A stretch of DNA of 12,481 nucleotides from Chloroflexota bacterium (GTDB lineage: Bacteria > Chloroflexota > Limnocylindria > QHBO01), in contig VBKA01000025.1 in the NCBI GenBank assembly GCA_005879815.1, positions 1 to 12,481 of the forward strand, in the 5' to 3' direction. The notes under the pieces were generated by a model, which worked only from the letters and a program-made list of their open reading frames with translations, ran no database searches and was not told where the DNA came from. The position numbers and the translations under genes are program-made. Of this stretch, positions 12,424 to 12,481 are shown piece after piece (within the stretch, counting starts at the first letter, position 1; the number at the start of each line of letters is the position of its first letter).

Positions 12424-12481
12424 CTACACGCTTCCGCGATGCGCGTCGGCGATGCGATGCAGCTGCTCCAGGTGCATCAGG
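12424..12481 (-). CDS. C-terminal end of an unknown gene (5' part outside window)
   Basis: The minus strand frame LMHLEQLHRIADAHRGSV ends at TAG (12424-12426). Fifteen of the 18 codons end in G or C, unlike the other open frame here, which suggests real coding sequence. The piece is too short to identify. It ends 11 bases before the TTG of the next gene, so the two are probably co-transcribed. Confidence 0.45.
   Translation of the reverse strand, partial: LMHLEQLHRIADAHRGSV

Overview
The window carries one high-GC operon for respiratory complex I (NADH-quinone oxidoreductase, type I). It runs on the minus strand, so transcription goes from the high-numbered end to the low-numbered end. The base composition, GTG/TTG and apparently CTG starts, tight gene spacing and divergent Nuo subunits suggest a high-GC bacterium, possibly Chloroflexota, Dormibacterota or Actinomycetota. 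No marker gene settles the phylum. No tRNA, rRNA, CRISPR array or mobile element was found.

Layout in transcription order: the last codons of an unknown gene (12481-12424); an unrecognised protein of about 398 residues (12412-11216); a 145-base leader with a promoter-like box and a perfect hairpin; then nuoA, nuoB, nuoC, nuoD, nuoH, a fused nuoI(N-terminal half)-nuoE gene, nuoF, a very unusual nuoG-like gene, a frameshifted HAD hydrolase gene, nuoJ, nuoK and the first 207 codons of nuoL. nuoM and nuoN would be expected beyond the left edge.

The membrane arm (A, H, J, K, L) and the quinone module (B, C, D) look orthodox, with the N2 cysteines, the quinone-site His/Tyr of NuoD and the membrane glutamates of NuoK present. 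The electron-input side is not orthodox. (1) The NuoG position holds a protein with the N-terminal [2Fe-2S] domain of NuoG, a GltD/NfnB-type FAD and NAD(P)H module in place of the molybdopterin-like domain, and three C-terminal [4Fe-4S] motifs. (2) NuoI appears to be split: its first half is fused to NuoE and its second half is fused to the C-terminus of the NuoG-like protein. Moving one block, nuoH plus the first half of nuoI, from behind nuoG to in front of nuoE turns the textbook order into the order seen here. It explains the split and both fusions in one step. (3) NuoE has lost two of the four cysteines that hold cluster N1a, and NuoF has lost one of the four that hold cluster N3; its NADH-site motifs are also altered.

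The inference is a complex I whose normal NADH-FMN-N3 entry is degenerate and whose electrons may enter through the GltD-like flavin module, possibly from NADPH. Further oddities are a roughly 100-residue His-rich insertion near the NuoL N-terminus, apparent CTG start codons for nuoJ and nuoC, and a frameshift that opens the HAD reading frame straight into nuoJ.
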